DNA from: Comamonadaceae bacterium
GTDB lineage: Bacteria; Pseudomonadota; Gammaproteobacteria; Burkholderiales; Burkholderiaceae_C
Length of the DNA stretch: 64,000 bases
Direction of reading: 5' to 3'
Assembly: GCA_027483665.1 (NCBI GenBank)
Contig: JAIXUC010000002.1
Coordinates: forward strand, 62,001-126,000
Below the pieces are notes generated by a model, which did not search any database, was not told where the DNA came from, and worked only from the letters and a program-made list of their open reading frames with translations. A program made the translations under genes and the position numbers. Below are positions 35,526-45,978 of this stretch, one piece after another; within the stretch, counting starts at the first letter, position 1, and the number at the start of each line of letters is the position of its first letter.

Positions 35526-36755
35526 TTAGCCAGGATGCGTGGTGGAGGCCCGGTCTTCAGTTGAAGTTCCTGGCGCCTGGTTAGAAGAGCCAGCCGCGCT
35601 GGCCGTGCCCATGGCCTGCCGCGCAGCCCAACGCTTGAGGCCTGCGGTCTGGTCGGCGCGCTGCATGCCCCAGTTGCGCAACCGCCCCAGCAGCGGTGCC
35701 GGGTGCGCAAACAAGCGCTGCAAGCCGTCCACCCCCAGAGCCAAAGGCAGCAAGTGCGCTTTGCGTTCGCGTTCATAGGCCCTCAGCAGCCGCATGTCGC
35801 CAACGCTGCGCCAGTAGTCACGTCCGCACAGGACACGCGAGAGACACTGTGCGTCGGCCAGACCCCAATTCAGGCCCTGACCCGCCAGAGGGTGCACGCT
35901 GTGCGCCGCGTCACCAGCCAGCACCCAGGCCTGCCCGGCCTCAGTGCCGCACCAGTGATCCGCTTGGGCCTGCTGCAAGGGCCAAGCGCTGCGCTCCGAC
36001 TGCAGGGACAGGTTGCCCAAGGGCATTCCCAGGTCAGCATCCGATGGCCCGGTCGGGGCTGTCTGGTGGGTGGTGCGACGCAGATCCGTCAGAAATTCCT
36101 CAGGCGTGGCCTGCATGCGCGGCGCAGCCTGATCGCTCGCCATGGACCACACCAAGGCATAAGACTGCCCGTGTTCACCACCCGTGGGCAGCAGGGCCAC
36201 GATCTCGCCTTGGTGGAACCACTGGCGAGCGATGCCTCGGTGAGGCTGGTCGCTGTCCAGCCGTGCTGCCACGCCGTGTTGAAGGTAAGGCTGTGCATCA
36301 AAAACCACGCCCAGCGATTGCCTTGTTTGGCTGATACGGCCTTCGGTGATGACATGCACGCCTGCCTTGACCGGCTCGGCCACGCGCGTGATGAACGATG
36401 AAAACCCCACCGCCTGTTTCAGGCGCTCGAGCAGTGCCTGCGCATCGACGATCCAGGCCAGCGCTTCTGCACCCAGACTGGTGGCATCAAAACCGATGGA
36501 GCCGCCCGCGTCGCCGCGCACATCCATGCGCTGCACCGGGGTGGCCAAGTCCGCTGGCGGCCAAGCGCGCAGACTTTGCAGCAAGGCGCGAGACTGTTGG
36601 TTGAGGGCGTACGCGCGAACGTCGGGCGCTGTCGCCGTGCGGGTGAGGTCTGCGTCCACCAGCGCCACCCGCAAGCGCTCTTGCGCCAGCAACAGTGCCA
36701 CAGCGTGACCCACCACACCGGCACCGCGAACGCAGACGTCAAAGGCCAAAATCAT
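35526..36755 (-). CDS. UbiH/UbiF-family FAD-dependent monooxygenase
   Basis: A 409-residue flavin hydroxylase of the ubiquinone-biosynthesis group. The FAD-binding start is FDVCVRGAGVVGHAVALLLA and the second FAD motif is WVLAGDAAHSVHPLAGQGLN, both well kept. Which ring position it hydroxylates (UbiH, UbiI, UbiF or a broad-specificity UbiM-like enzyme) cannot be decided from the sequence alone. The GxGxxG start reads GAGVVG preceded by arginine. The ATG at 36755 is chosen. It is divergent from the MOSC gene with 52 bases between the starts. Confidence 0.85.
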   Translation of the reverse strand: MILAFDVCVRGAGVVGHAVALLLAQERLRVALVDADLTRTATAPDVRAYALNQQSRALLQSLRAWPPADLATPVQRMDVRGDAGGSIGFDATSLGAEALAWIVDAQALLERLKQAVGFSSFITRVAEPVKAGVHVITEGRISQTRQSLGVVFDAQPYLQHGVAARLDSDQPHRGIARQWFHQGEIVALLPTGGEHGQSYALVWSMASDQAAPRMQATPEEFLTDLRRTTHQTAPTGPSDADLGMPLGNLSLQSERSAWPLQQAQADHWCGTEAGQAWVLAGDAAHSVHPLAGQGLNWGLADAQCLSRVLCGRDYWRSVGDMRLLRAYERERKAHLLPLALGVDGLQRLFAHPAPLLGRLRNWGMQRADQTAGLKRWAARQAMGTASAAGSSNQAPGTSTEDRASTTHPG

Positions 36756-36807
36756 GCGGAAGATTGTAGGAGCCGGGCACAATTTGAAGCCCCTACAGGA
36801 CTATTCC

Positions 36808-37683
36808 ATGGATGTATCTGCCCGAATCGCCCAACTCGCCGTCTATCCCGTGAAATCCTGCGCTGGCGTGGCTTTGTCCTCGGCCCGCCTGGAAGACACC
36901 GGCCTCGACTGGGACCGCACCTGGATGGTGGTGGACCAGCATGGCGAGTTCGTCAGCCAGCGCGAGCTGCCCCGCATGGCTCTGGTCAGCGTAACCCTGC
37001 GCGGCAGCGAAGCGGTGCTGCGCGCACCGGGCATGCTGGCCCTGCACCTGCACGGAGAGCGGGTCGAGGCCCGCGCCCGCGTGCGTGTGTGGGATGACGA
37101 GATAGACGCCTGGGACATGGGCGACTTGGCCGCCCAATGGTTCAACGACTTCCTGCAACCTGCAGCGCACGGACAGCCCAGCCTAGGGGCCTTGCGCTTG
37201 GTGCGTTTTGACCCCGACGTGCAGCGCCTGTCGTCCAAGCAGTGGACTGGCGATGTGGACGCCCCCAACCAGTTCGGCGATGGCTTTCCTGTGTTGGTGA
37301 CCAGCACCGCCTCGTTGGCTGACCTCAACGCCCGCCTCGCCGCAGCAGGCCACGCCCCGGTCGAGATGGCGCGCTTTCGGCCCAACGTGGTCATCGACGG
37401 CGTGGACGCCTTCGACGAAGACCGGCTGGACGTGCTGCACATCGCCACCCCGCAGGGCGAGGTGCGTTTGAAGCTGGTGAAACCCTGCCCACGCTGCCCC
37501 ATCCCCAATGTGGACCCGGCGACCGGCCGCTCCAGCCCCGAGGTCGGCGACATGCTGCAAAGCTACCGGCAAAGCGCCATCGTGCCGGGTTTCACCTTCG
37601 GCATGAACGCCATCATCTTGTCGGGCCAGGGCTGCGAGCTGGCCGTGGGCCAAGCCATGTCTGCGCAGTGGCGCTTCGACTGA
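36808..37683 (+). CDS. MOSC-domain protein (YcbX-like)
   Basis: A 291-residue protein with an N-terminal MOSC beta-barrel ([20 protein letters not shown]) and a C-terminal MOSC domain. The conserved cysteine-bearing block is [16 protein letters not shown], the expected molybdenum-cofactor contact. E. coli YcbX detoxifies N-hydroxylated bases with Moco; unlike YcbX, no C-terminal 2Fe-2S domain is present. The ATG at 36808 is chosen because earlier in-frame codons would run into the divergent gene. Confidence 0.88.
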   Translation: MDVSARIAQLAVYPVKSCAGVALSSARLEDTGLDWDRTWMVVDQHGEFVSQRELPRMALVSVTLRGSEAVLRAPGMLALHLHGERVEARARVRVWDDEIDAWDMGDLAAQWFNDFLQPAAHGQPSLGALRLVRFDPDVQRLSSKQWTGDVDAPNQFGDGFPVLVTSTASLADLNARLAAAGHAPVEMARFRPNVVIDGVDAFDEDRLDVLHIATPQGEVRLKLVKPCPRCPIPNVDPATGRSSPEVGDMLQSYRQSAIVPGFTFGMNAIILSGQGCELAVGQAMSAQWRFD

Positions 37684-37751
37684 AGGCTAGAGGACATACC
37701 CCCCGCATACACTGCCAGCCCTCCCAAAAGCCCTCAGCCAGAGACACCCCC

Positions 37752-38846
37752 ATGAGTTTGAAATGCGGCATCGTCGGCCTGCCCAACGTCGGCAAGTCCA
37801 CCCTCTTCAACGCCCTCACGAAAGCCGGCATCGCCGCAGAAAACTATCCGTTCTGCACGATCGAGCCCAACGTGGGCATCGTGGAGTTGCCCGATCCGCG
37901 CTTGGGTGCCTTGGCTGCCATCGTCAAGCCCGAGCGCGTGGTGCCCGCCATCGTCGAGTTCGTGGACATCGCCGGTCTGGTGGCTGGCGCCAGCAAGGGC
38001 GAAGGCCTGGGCAACCAGTTCTTGGCGCACATCCGCGAGACCGACGCCATCGTCAATGTCGTGCGCTGCTTCGACGACGCCAACGTCATCCACGTGGCAG
38101 GCCGGGTGGACCCGGTGAGCGACATCGAAGTCATTCAAACCGAGTTGTGTTTGGCCGACCTCAGCACGGTGGACAAGGGCTTGCAGCGCTACACCAAAGC
38201 CGCCAAATCGGGCAACGATAAAGAGGCAGCCAAATTGGTCGCGGTGTTGACCCGCGTGCAAGCGGCTTTGAACGAAGGCAAGCCAGCGCGCTCGCTGAAA
38301 CTCTCAGACGACGAGGCCGCTTTGCTCAAACCCCTGTGCCTCATCACGGCCAAGCCCGCGATGTTCGTGGGCAACGTGGATGAAAGCGGTTTCGAGAACA
38401 ACCCCTACCTCGACCGCCTGCGCGCCTACGCCAGCGAACAAGGCGCGCCCGTGGTGGCCATCTGCGCCAAGATCGAAGCAGAAATGGCCGAGATGAGCGA
38501 CGAGGACCGCCAGATGTTCCTCGCAGAAATCGGCCAGGAAGAGCCCGGCCTGAACCGCCTCATCCGCGCCGCCTTCAAGCTGCTGGGCCTGCAAACCTAC
38601 TTCACCGCAGGCGAAAAAGAAGTGCGCGCCTGGACCATCCACATCGGCGACACCGCGCCCAAAGCAGCAGGCGTCATCCACACCGACTTCGAACGCGGCT
38701 TCATCCGCGCTCAGACCATCGCCTTCGACGACTACATCGCCCTCAAAGGCGAACAAGGCGCCAAAGACGCCGGCAAGATGCGCAGCGAGGGCAAGGAATA
38801 CGTGGTGAAGGATGGGGACGTGTTGAATTTCTTGTTCAATGTTTGA
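37752..38846 (+). CDS. ychF: redox-regulated ATPase YchF
   Basis: A 364-residue Obg-related P-loop protein that prefers ATP. G1 is [16 protein letters not shown]3 is [20 protein letters not shown], and G4 is the atypical NVDE that explains ATP specificity. A coiled-coil domain and a C-terminal TGS domain ([20 protein letters not shown] onwards) follow. The length is that of E. coli YchF (363). It binds ribosomes and is linked to oxidative stress. It is 68 bases after the MOSC gene. Confidence 0.97.
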   Translation: MSLKCGIVGLPNVGKSTLFNALTKAGIAAENYPFCTIEPNVGIVELPDPRLGALAAIVKPERVVPAIVEFVDIAGLVAGASKGEGLGNQFLAHIRETDAIVNVVRCFDDANVIHVAGRVDPVSDIEVIQTELCLADLSTVDKGLQRYTKAAKSGNDKEAAKLVAVLTRVQAALNEGKPARSLKLSDDEAALLKPLCLITAKPAMFVGNVDESGFENNPYLDRLRAYASEQGAPVVAICAKIEAEMAEMSDEDRQMFLAEIGQEEPGLNRLIRAAFKLLGLQTYFTAGEKEVRAWTIHIGDTAPKAAGVIHTDFERGFIRAQTIAFDDYIALKGEQGAKDAGKMRSEGKEYVVKDGDVLNFLFNV

Positions 38847-38940
38847 TGACCTTCATTTGAGCCCGTTAGACAGTTGGGTGGTCTCCGCGCAAGGCTGAAG
38901 CTCTTCACTTCGAACTCCGCACAGTCAGAGGCTCATCTAA

Positions 38941-39768
38941 TTGGCAGCAGTCCTTGGAATTGACGCAGCGTGGACACCTTCAGAGCCGAGCGGCGTCGCG
39001 CTTATTCAAGGCACAGGCCATTCTTGGCGCTGCGTCGCCGTTGCGCCCAGTTACAGCAGCTTTGTGGGCCTTGCAAACGGGCAAACTGTTGATTGGTCAA
39101 GACGCGCCAGTGGTTCGGAGGCAAATGCTGCTGTCCTGTTGGAGGCTGCGCGTAGGCTCCTTGGGGAGCCGGTCTCCTTGGTCACGGTTGACATGCCTGT
39201 GTCAACAGTGCCCTTCGACACGCGGCGCGCGGCGGACCAAGCTGTGTCCAAAAAATTTTGGGCGAACTGGTGTTCGGCGCATTCCCCCGGGCCTGTCCGC
39301 CCAGGCCCGCTTGGCTTCAATTTAAGCCGTCAGTTTGAAGCTCTTGGCTTGCCCGTTGCTACCTCGAGTACCCGCCCCGGTACCCCCTTTTGCCTTGTTG
39401 AGGTCTATCCGCATCCCGCGCTGTTGACTCTTCTAAACCGGGACCGCAGGGTGCCTTACAAAATCAGTAAGGCGGCCAAGTACTGGAAAGGTGTTGCAGT
39501 ACGAGAGCGCATAGGGCTGCTTGCAGCAGAGTTTGCAAACATCCGCAATGCCCTTGATGAACACATTCAAGGAATTCCAGATTTCGAGCAACCCATCAAT
39601 GAGGCAACAACACTGGCTGCACTCAAACCTATTGAGGATGTGCTGGACGCCTTGATCTGTTGCTGGGTGGGGGCAGAGTACCTATCAGCTAATGCGTACC
39701 CACTGGGGGATCAAACCGCTGCGATTTGGTGTCCGGGTTCCCCGATTCGCGAATTACCTGCCCCATAG
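38941..39768 (+). CDS. DUF429-domain protein, RNase H-like fold predicted
   Basis: A 275-residue protein with the DUF429 opening VLGIDAAWTPSEPSGVALI, a possible acidic active-site residue in VTVDMPVS, the VEVYPHPAL block and a terminal EDVLDALICCWVGAEYL helix with an aspartate. DUF429 is predicted to have an RNase H-like nuclease fold; no reaction is established. The TTG at 38941 is the first codon after an in-frame TAA and an AGAGG lies about ten bases before it. It starts a short stretch that is less GC-rich and more evenly coded than the flanking core genes, suggesting acquisition. Confidence 0.75.
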   Translation: MAAVLGIDAAWTPSEPSGVALIQGTGHSWRCVAVAPSYSSFVGLANGQTVDWSRRASGSEANAAVLLEAARRLLGEPVSLVTVDMPVSTVPFDTRRAADQAVSKKFWANWCSAHSPGPVRPGPLGFNLSRQFEALGLPVATSSTRPGTPFCLVEVYPHPALLTLLNRDRRVPYKISKAAKYWKGVAVRERIGLLAAEFANIRNALDEHIQGIPDFEQPINEATTLAALKPIEDVLDALICCWVGAEYLSANAYPLGDQTAAIWCPGSPIRELPAP

Positions 39769-39819
39769 CGGAAGTTCGACGGTGGTAATAACCAGTAGCG
39801 GCCCAGGCTGTACTCCCTG

Positions 39820-40962
39820 ATGCCCTTCTACAAATTGCTGGACCAAGTGGTGAATTCAACTTGGTATCACGCTGCACTAGTACGACTAACGATCTTGGGC
39901 CTCAGTGCCTGTCTGGTTCTGGCTGCACCTTGGTTTTCAGTCTTGATTGAGTCAGTGGTGACCCAGCCGAATAGTCTGGTGGCTCAGCTTGTCTGGCTTT
40001 TGGACCTAGCCGCCAACTGGCAATCGCTCGCTTCCCTGACCGCAGCTATTGCAGGAGTGTTGTGGTTTTTCCGTTGCCTCTGTGCGCCTCGCCGAGTGGG
40101 TTTTTGGCACTGGGTGCCGTTGGTCTTCCTGCCGTTGGCAATTCTTCCGCTGTTTGGCCTTGGGGCTGCAGTGCCCGGCCCACCAGTAGCAGATGCGCCA
40201 CGGGAAGCTATCGATTCAACTGCTGGTTTAGCTTCTGACACTACCGCCGCCAAGCTGCGCGTTGCCCACATCAATCTTCACTTCACCAACACCGACCCAA
40301 CGGCTTTGGAGCGCTGGCTTGTGGATATGCCGGTTGACGTTCTCGTGATTCACGAGTTGTCGCCGGACGTGCAACTGAACGCGAAGGTGTTTGCGCACCT
40401 TCCTCACCGCGCGCTTTATCCCAGTGACAACCCCTTCGGCGTTGGAGTTTTATCCCGCTTCCCCATCCGCTTGGCAAACGAACAAGTGGGGTTGAGCGGA
40501 GCGGCCAAATCAGCGAACGCGCCCGCTTTTCGTCCTCAAAGGTTGGCCGGTTCTTCGCTCCGAATTGAAGTGACGAGCCCCACAGGAAACTTTCGGATCA
40601 GCGCAGTTCACCCCATCCCGCCGCTCTCGCCCGAATTGCGCGCCTCTCGCGATGAGTTGTTGTTCATGGAAGCAGATTGGCTGGCGGGGGGATGGGCGAT
40701 AGGCGTTCCAGGCCTGCTCGTCGGGGACTTCAACGCCACCGTTTGGACCACTGCCTTTCGAAGACTCGCCCCGCTTGGGCTCAGACGTGTTTGTGGACTT
40801 GCGGCAACCTGGCCTGCTGTGACGTCTCAATCTATTGGATTGGGGATAGGTATTGACCATATCTTGGCAACTGATGGCTGGTTGCTGAACGACTGTGGAA
40901 CCGGGCCAAAGGTGGGCTCTGACCACTTGCCCATCTGGGCTTCGCTGCGGCGCAAGCCCTGA
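39820..40962 (+). CDS. membrane-anchored endonuclease/exonuclease/phosphatase-family protein
   Basis: A 380-residue protein. The N-terminal 125 residues hold about three transmembrane helices; the rest is an EEP domain with the expected catalytic blocks: INLHFTN (Asn), VIHELSP (Glu metal ligand), SAVHPIPP (His), VGDFNAT (Asp and Asn), and GSDHLPI (Asp-His at the end). The active site appears complete. Similar YafD-like proteins are common, but their substrates, whether nucleic acid, phospholipid or phosphate ester, are unknown. It follows the DUF429 gene after 51 bases and may share its transcript. Confidence 0.8.
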   Translation: MPFYKLLDQVVNSTWYHAALVRLTILGLSACLVLAAPWFSVLIESVVTQPNSLVAQLVWLLDLAANWQSLASLTAAIAGVLWFFRCLCAPRRVGFWHWVPLVFLPLAILPLFGLGAAVPGPPVADAPREAIDSTAGLASDTTAAKLRVAHINLHFTNTDPTALERWLVDMPVDVLVIHELSPDVQLNAKVFAHLPHRALYPSDNPFGVGVLSRFPIRLANEQVGLSGAAKSANAPAFRPQRLAGSSLRIEVTSPTGNFRISAVHPIPPLSPELRASRDELLFMEADWLAGGWAIGVPGLLVGDFNATVWTTAFRRLAPLGLRRVCGLAATWPAVTSQSIGLGIGIDHILATDGWLLNDCGTGPKVGSDHLPIWASLRRKP

Positions 40963-40970
40963 GGCAAGGA

Positions 40971-41456
40971 CTACCCACCCCACCCCAACCTCGGCCAAAC
41001 CCAAACCAAGGCAGCGGTCATCGTCACGTACCGCAGGAATTTGCCCACCGCCATGTAGGCCATGCAGGGCCACAGGGGCAGGCGCAGCCAGCCGGCCACG
41101 GCGCACAGGGGGTCACCGATGATGGGCAGCCAGCTCAGCAGGCAGGCTCTGGGTCCCAGGCGGGACAGCCATTGCAGGGCGCGTTGTTCGGTGGGTCGGC
41201 CCATGCGCCGCTCGACGATGCCGCGTGCGCCTCGGCCCATCCACCAGCTCACGCCGCCGCCCAGGGTGTTGCCCGCTGTGGCGACCAGCACCGCAGGCCA
41301 GAACAACGCGGGGTTGATGGAGACCAGGCCGAACACCGCAGGCTCGGAACCCATGGGCAGCAAGGTGGCAGAGAGGAAGGCGACCACAAAGACCGTGCTC
41401 AAGCCCACTTGCGGCAGGGCCAGCCAGTGCAACAGATCAGCAAACCAAGCGTCCAT
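40971..41456 (-). CDS. YqaA-family (VTT/DedA-like) membrane protein
   Basis: A 161-residue membrane protein. Motifs LPMGSEPAVFGLVSIN, ATAGNTLGGGVSWWMGRGA and LSWLPIIGDPLCAVAGWLRL match YqaA, a small relative of DedA/TMEM41 (VTT) proteins implicated in lipid scrambling or membrane homeostasis. About four hydrophobic segments are visible. The ATG at 41456 gives the family start MDAWFADLLHWLA; one at 41468 would add four residues. It converges on the EEP gene. Confidence 0.85.
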   Translation of the reverse strand: MDAWFADLLHWLALPQVGLSTVFVVAFLSATLLPMGSEPAVFGLVSINPALFWPAVLVATAGNTLGGGVSWWMGRGARGIVERRMGRPTEQRALQWLSRLGPRACLLSWLPIIGDPLCAVAGWLRLPLWPCMAYMAVGKFLRYVTMTAALVWVWPRLGWGG

Positions 41457-41679
41457 GTGAATCAGCATAGCCCGCTGCACGCAGCAGCGTTTGGTGTGAA
41501 CAACGGCACAAGTCAGCGGTCGACAGGATGCGCAAATGATGAAGACGCACGCTGGCTCGTGGCTAGAATCGTGCCTCATTTTTCAGCACGTTAACGCTTG
41601 GGCCCTTGCACCGGCAATTGAGCCCTTCGCCACTTCCGCGCTGATTCCACACGACCACCCGGCCGCTCGCCTTTCACCC

Positions 41680-42726
41680 ATGCACATCGGCCACCACGCC
41701 TTGGCGAACCGCGTGTTCGCGGCCCCCATGGCTGGGGTGACCGACCGGCCTTTTCGCGTGTTGTGCAAGCGCTTGGGTGCGGGCTATGCGGTGAGCGAAA
41801 TGGTCACCTCGCGGCCCGAGTTGCGCGACAGCCTGAAAACATCTCGCAGGGCCAACCACGAGGGCGAGGCCGCGCCGATTGCGGTGCAGATCGCCGGCAC
41901 CGATGCAGCCATGATGGCCGAGGCGGCGCGCTACAACGTGGCGCGTGGTGCGCAAATCATCGACATCAACATGGGCTGCCCGGCCAAGAAGGTTTGCAAC
42001 AAATGGGCTGGTTCTGCCCTGATGCAAGACGAGCCGCTGGCGGTGTCTATTGCTGCGGCCGTGGTGGAGGCTTGCGCGCCGCACGGCGTGCCCGTCACTT
42101 TGAAGATGCGCACCGGCTGGGCTGCGGGCCAGCGCAATGCACCGACCTTGGCGCGGGCTTTCGAGGCCGTGGGTGTGCAAATGCTCACGGTGCACGGCAG
42201 AACCCGCGAGCAGGGCTACAGCGGACGCGCCGAGTACGACACGATCGCTGAAGTCAAACGCAGCGTGGGCATTCCGGTGGTGGCCAATGGCGACATCGAT
42301 TCGCCGCAACAAGCCCAGCGCGTGTTGGCCAGCACCGGGGCCGACGCTGTGATGATTGGCCGAGCCGCTCAGGGCCGGCCGTGGATTTTTCGGGAGGTGG
42401 CGCACTTTCTTGCCACAGGCCAGTTGCTGGCACCGCCCTTGGTCGTTGAGGTTCACCGCTTGCTGCTCGACCATCTGCAAGACCACTACGGCCTGTACGG
42501 CCACCACGCTGGCGTGCGCAGTGCGCGCAAGCACGTGGCTTGGTATGTGCACGGACTGCCGGGCGGCGATGCGCTGCGCAGGGACATCAACACCATCGAC
42601 GACGCCGACCAGCAGTGGCTGGCGGTGCATCATTACTTCAAAGAATTGGCCCAAGAGATGGACCGCATGCCAGCAGCCGCTGTGCCTGTGGCGAATGAGG
42701 AGCTGGGCCGGGAGACCATCGCATGA
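41680..42726 (+). CDS. dusB: tRNA-dihydrouridine synthase B
   Basis: A 348-residue FMN enzyme reducing uridines in the tRNA D-loop. The TIM-barrel start is RVFAAPMAGVTDRPFRVL, the catalytic cysteine is in NMGCPAKKVCNKWAGSALMQ, and VHGRTREQGYSG plus VVANGDIDSPQQ complete the pattern. Its last four bases overlap fis (ATGA), the dusB-fis arrangement typical of proteobacteria. The ATG at 41680 gives the normal N-terminus; an upstream in-frame start would add about 48 residues. A TAGAAT at 41564-41569 is a possible -10. Confidence 0.95.
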   Translation: MHIGHHALANRVFAAPMAGVTDRPFRVLCKRLGAGYAVSEMVTSRPELRDSLKTSRRANHEGEAAPIAVQIAGTDAAMMAEAARYNVARGAQIIDINMGCPAKKVCNKWAGSALMQDEPLAVSIAAAVVEACAPHGVPVTLKMRTGWAAGQRNAPTLARAFEAVGVQMLTVHGRTREQGYSGRAEYDTIAEVKRSVGIPVVANGDIDSPQQAQRVLASTGADAVMIGRAAQGRPWIFREVAHFLATGQLLAPPLVVEVHRLLLDHLQDHYGLYGHHAGVRSARKHVAWYVHGLPGGDALRRDINTIDDADQQWLAVHHYFKELAQEMDRMPAAAVPVANEELGRETIA

Positions 42727-42962
42727 GCAAAAAACAAATCGAAGATTGCGTGCGCACCAGCTTGGAGGCTTACTTCCGCGACCTCAAAGGCGCAGAGCCC
42801 CACGGCATGTACGACATGATGATCCACGTCCTCGAGAAGCCCCTGTTGGAGGCCGTCATGCAGGAGGCACAGCACAACCAGTCCCGCGCCGCCGAGTGGT
42901 TGGGCCTGAACCGAAACACCCTGCGCAAGAAGCTCATTGAGCACAAGCTGCTCAAGCCCTGA
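42723..42962 (+). CDS. fis: Fis-family nucleoid-associated DNA-binding protein
   Basis: A 79-residue protein, shorter than E. coli Fis (98). It begins at a short N-terminal segment and contains the dimerisation helices (VRTSLEAYFRDLKG) and the C-terminal helix-turn-helix NQSRAAEWLGLNRNTLRKKL. Fis bends DNA, stimulates rRNA promoters and helps recombination; in betaproteobacteria the dusB-linked copy is the Fis orthologue. It is translationally coupled to dusB and is followed by purH after 12 bases. Confidence 0.95.
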   Translation: MSKKQIEDCVRTSLEAYFRDLKGAEPHGMYDMMIHVLEKPLLEAVMQEAQHNQSRAAEWLGLNRNTLRKKLIEHKLLKP

Positions 42963-42974
42963 GGAAGTTCGTCT

Positions 42975-44546
42975 GTGAATGCCCTGATTTCTGTTTCCGA
43001 CAAGGCCGGCGTGCTTGACTTGGCCCGCGGCCTGCACGCCCTGGGCATTCACCTGTGGTCCACAGGTGGCACTGCGCGCTTGCTGCAAGACGCGGGTCTG
43101 CCGGTGCGCGAAGTGGCCGATGTGACCGGCTTTCCAGAAATGCTCGACGGCCGAGTCAAAACCCTGCACCCCAAGATTCACGGTGGCTTGTTGGCGCGGC
43201 GCGACCTGCCAGAGCACGTGAAGGCCATCGAGGCCCATGGCATCGAGCCCATTGACCTGTTGGTCGTCAACCTCTACCCCTTTGAAGCGACGGTGGCCAA
43301 GGCCGGCTGCACGCTGGAGGAGGCCATTGAGAACATCGACATTGGCGGGCCGGCCATGGTCCGCAGTGCCGCGAAGAACTACAACGATGTGGCGGTGCTG
43401 ACCGACCCTTCGCAGTACGAGGCCGTCCTGGGCGAATTGCGCGCATCGGGTGCTGTGAGCCGAGAGACCCGCTTTGCTTTGGCCGTGGCTGCTTTCAACC
43501 GCATCAGCAACTACGACGCAGCCATCAGCGACCACCTCTCGGCCCTGCAGCCCGATGGCACGCGCAGCGCTTTCCCTGGGCAGGCCAATGGCCGTTTCGT
43601 GAAGTTGCAAGACCTGCGCTACGGCGAGAACCCGCACCAAAGTGCCGCGTTCTACAGAGACCTCTACCCCGCGCCCGGCTCCTTGGTTACAGCGCAGCAG
43701 TTGCAAGGCAAGGAACTGTCCTACAACAACATCGCAGACGCTGACGCAGCCTGGGAATGCGTGAAGGGCTTTGACGAGCCTGCTTGCGTCATCGTCAAGC
43801 ACGCCAACCCTTGTGGCGTCGCTTTGGCGCAAGACGCGTTGGGCGCCTACAGAAAGGCTTTTCAGACCGACCCGACCTCGGCCTTCGGCGGCATCATCGC
43901 TTTCAATCGGCCGCTCGACGAGGCCGCAGCGCAGGCCGTCGCGCAGCAGTTCGTCGAGGTCTTGATGGCACCGGCTTTCAGCGAAGCGGCCTTGGCCATC
44001 TTCCAGGCCAAGGCCAATGTGCGCCTGCTGCAAATCGCGCTACCGCCGGGTGGCGACACCGATTGGGCTCGGGGCCGCAACCTGATGGATGTCAAACGCG
44101 TGGGCTCCGGGCTGCTGATGCAGACCGCAGACAACCGCGAGCTGGCCTTGTCAGAGTTGCAGGTGGTCACCCAACGCCAGCCAACGCCCGCAGAACTGCA
44201 AGACCTGATGTTCGCGTGGAAGGTGGCCAAGTACGTCAAAAGCAATGCCATCGTCTTTTGCGCAGGCGGCATGACCTTGGGAGTGGGCGCAGGCCAAATG
44301 AGCCGCCTCGACTCGGCGCGCATCGCCGCCATCAAGGCCGGGCACGCGGGCCTGTCGCTCAAAGGCTCAGCCGTGGCCAGCGATGCCTTCTTTCCGTTTC
44401 GCGACGGCTTGGATGTGGTGGCAGACCAGGGCGCGGAGTGTGTCATTCAGCCCGGCGGCTCGATGCGCGACGCAGAGGTGATTGCCGCTGCCAACGAGCG
44501 CGGGCTGGCGATGGTGTTCACTGGCGTGCGGCACTTCAGGCACTGA
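42975..44546 (+). CDS. purH: bifunctional AICAR transformylase/IMP cyclohydrolase
   Basis: A 523-residue enzyme catalysing the last two steps of IMP synthesis. The N-terminal cyclohydrolase domain opens with [20 protein letters not shown] and contains [15 protein letters not shown]. The transformylase domain has [18 protein letters not shown], the KHANPCG motif and GDSMRDA-like [10 protein letters not shown]. The start is a GTG at 42975. It follows fis closely and continues the dusB-fis-purH order typical of Burkholderiales. Confidence 0.97.
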   Translation: MNALISVSDKAGVLDLARGLHALGIHLWSTGGTARLLQDAGLPVREVADVTGFPEMLDGRVKTLHPKIHGGLLARRDLPEHVKAIEAHGIEPIDLLVVNLYPFEATVAKAGCTLEEAIENIDIGGPAMVRSAAKNYNDVAVLTDPSQYEAVLGELRASGAVSRETRFALAVAAFNRISNYDAAISDHLSALQPDGTRSAFPGQANGRFVKLQDLRYGENPHQSAAFYRDLYPAPGSLVTAQQLQGKELSYNNIADADAAWECVKGFDEPACVIVKHANPCGVALAQDALGAYRKAFQTDPTSAFGGIIAFNRPLDEAAAQAVAQQFVEVLMAPAFSEAALAIFQAKANVRLLQIALPPGGDTDWARGRNLMDVKRVGSGLLMQTADNRELALSELQVVTQRQPTPAELQDLMFAWKVAKYVKSNAIVFCAGGMTLGVGAGQMSRLDSARIAAIKAGHAGLSLKGSAVASDAFFPFRDGLDVVADQGAECVIQPGGSMRDAEVIAAANERGLAMVFTGVRHFRH

Positions 44547-44664
44547 ACGGCCAACCCTGGCGCCAACCAGGTTGCCAGACAGGGGCCGAACAGGGGCTGA
44601 TGGCGTCGCTCGCTTACCCGGTCAAATGGCGGAAAGGGCGGGTCCGCCGAGGATCAGTGGCGTC

Positions 44665-45978
44665 TCAGCCTTTGGCCATTTCGGCAAACACTTCGTCTGC
44701 TGCAGCCACGGTGTGAGCGATGTCTTCGGCCGTGTGGGCGGCACTGACAAAGCCCGCCTCGTAGAGAGCGGGCGCAAAGTACACGCCACGATCGAGCATG
44801 CCGTGAAAGAAGTGGTTGAAACGCGCGCCGTCGGTGGTCATCACCGTGGCGTAGTTTTGCGGCAGTTCGGGCAACAAGAAAAAGCCAAACATGCCGCCTT
44901 GAGAGTCGCCGCTGAAGGGAATGCCCGCGCGTCGCGCCGCGCCCCGCAGCCCTTGCACCAGCGAGGCAGTGGTGGTGGCCAGGCGATCAAAGAAACCTGG
45001 CTGGCTGATCAAGTTCAGCGTGGCCAGCCCGCAAGCCGTGGCCACCGGGTTGCCGGACAAGGTGCCGGCTTGGTAGACCGAGCCCAGCGGGGCCAGTTGC
45101 TCCATGACGGCGCGGCGCGCGCCAAAGGCGGCCAGTGGCATGCCGCCGCCGATCACCTTCCCCATCACCGTCATGTCGGGCTCAAAGCCTGGGATGTGCT
45201 GCGCATACACGCTTTGCGCGCCACCCAAGGCGACGCGAAAGCCAGTCATGACCTCGTCGAAGGCCAACAGAGCGCCGTATTGCGTGCACAGCTCGCGGCA
45301 GCGCTTCATGAAAGGCACGCTGGCCCGCACAAAGTTCATGTTGCCGGCGATGGGCTCGATCATGAGGCAGGCTATTTCTCTGCCGTGTTGGGCGAAAGCT
45401 TCTTCCAGTTGCTGCAGGTTGTTGTACTCGAGCACCAGCGTGTGCTGCACGACTTCGGGCGGCACGCCGGCGCTGGTGGGGTTGCCGAAGGTCGCCAATC
45501 CAGAGCCTGCTTTCACCAGCAGGGCGTCGGCATGCCCGTGGTAGCAGCCCTCAAACTTGATCAGCTTGCTGCGGCCAGTAGCGCCACGCGCCAAGCGAAT
45601 GGCGCTCATGGCCGCTTCGGTGCCAGAACTCACCAGCCGCACCATGTCCATCGATGGCACCAGCGCCAAGATGCGCTCTGCCAACTCCACCTCGCGCTCG
45701 GTAGGCGCGCCAAAAGAAAAGCCTTCCAAGGCAGCGCGCTGCACTGCATCCACCACCTCCGGGTGGCCATGCCCGAGGATCATGGGCCCCCAAGAGCCGA
45801 TGTAGTCGATGTAGCGTTGGTCGTTGGCGTCCCAGAAATGCGCGCCCTTTGCACGAGCGACAAAGCGTGGCGTGCCACCCACCGCCTTGAAGGCCCGAAC
45901 GGGGGAGTTCACGCCTCCGGGAATGACGTGACGGGCTCGTTCGAACAGTTGGGCGTTGCGGTCAGTGCTGGGTGTCAT
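44665..45978 (-). CDS. hemL: glutamate-1-semialdehyde 2,1-aminomutase
   Basis: A 437-residue PLP enzyme that makes 5-aminolevulinate for haem by the C5 pathway. The start [20 protein letters not shown] and the [20 protein letters not shown] block are diagnostic; the PLP lysine is in [16 protein letters not shown] and the pyridoxal aspartate in [13 protein letters not shown]. The ATG at 45978 overlaps the end of the upstream thiD-like gene by 17 bases, so the two are likely coupled. It converges on purH with 118 bases between and no clear terminator. Confidence 0.97.
   Translation of the reverse strand: MTPSTDRNAQLFERARHVIPGGVNSPVRAFKAVGGTPRFVARAKGAHFWDANDQRYIDYIGSWGPMILGHGHPEVVDAVQRAALEGFSFGAPTEREVELAERILALVPSMDMVRLVSSGTEAAMSAIRLARGATGRSKLIKFEGCYHGHADALLVKAGSGLATFGNPTSAGVPPEVVQHTLVLEYNNLQQLEEAFAQHGREIACLMIEPIAGNMNFVRASVPFMKRCRELCTQYGALLAFDEVMTGFRVALGGAQSVYAQHIPGFEPDMTVMGKVIGGGMPLAAFGARRAVMEQLAPLGSVYQAGTLSGNPVATACGLATLNLISQPGFFDRLATTTASLVQGLRGAARRAGIPFSGDSQGGMFGFFLLPELPQNYATVMTTDGARFNHFFHGMLDRGVYFAPALYEAGFVSAAHTAEDIAHTVAAADEVFAEMAKG

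Noticed and set aside
36765-36797. TGTAGG/CCTACA inverted repeat between the UbiH-like and MOSC starts
   Set aside because: Six-base arms 21 bases apart are expected by chance and match no operator I know.
39820-40962. EEP protein considered as a secreted toxin
   Set aside because: It has several N-terminal membrane helices and no secretion signal or immunity-like neighbour.
44547-44664. AACCCTGG/CCAGGTT inverted repeat in the purH-hemL gap
   Set aside because: Needs a bulge and lacks a T-tract; no other support for a terminator or regulatory site.
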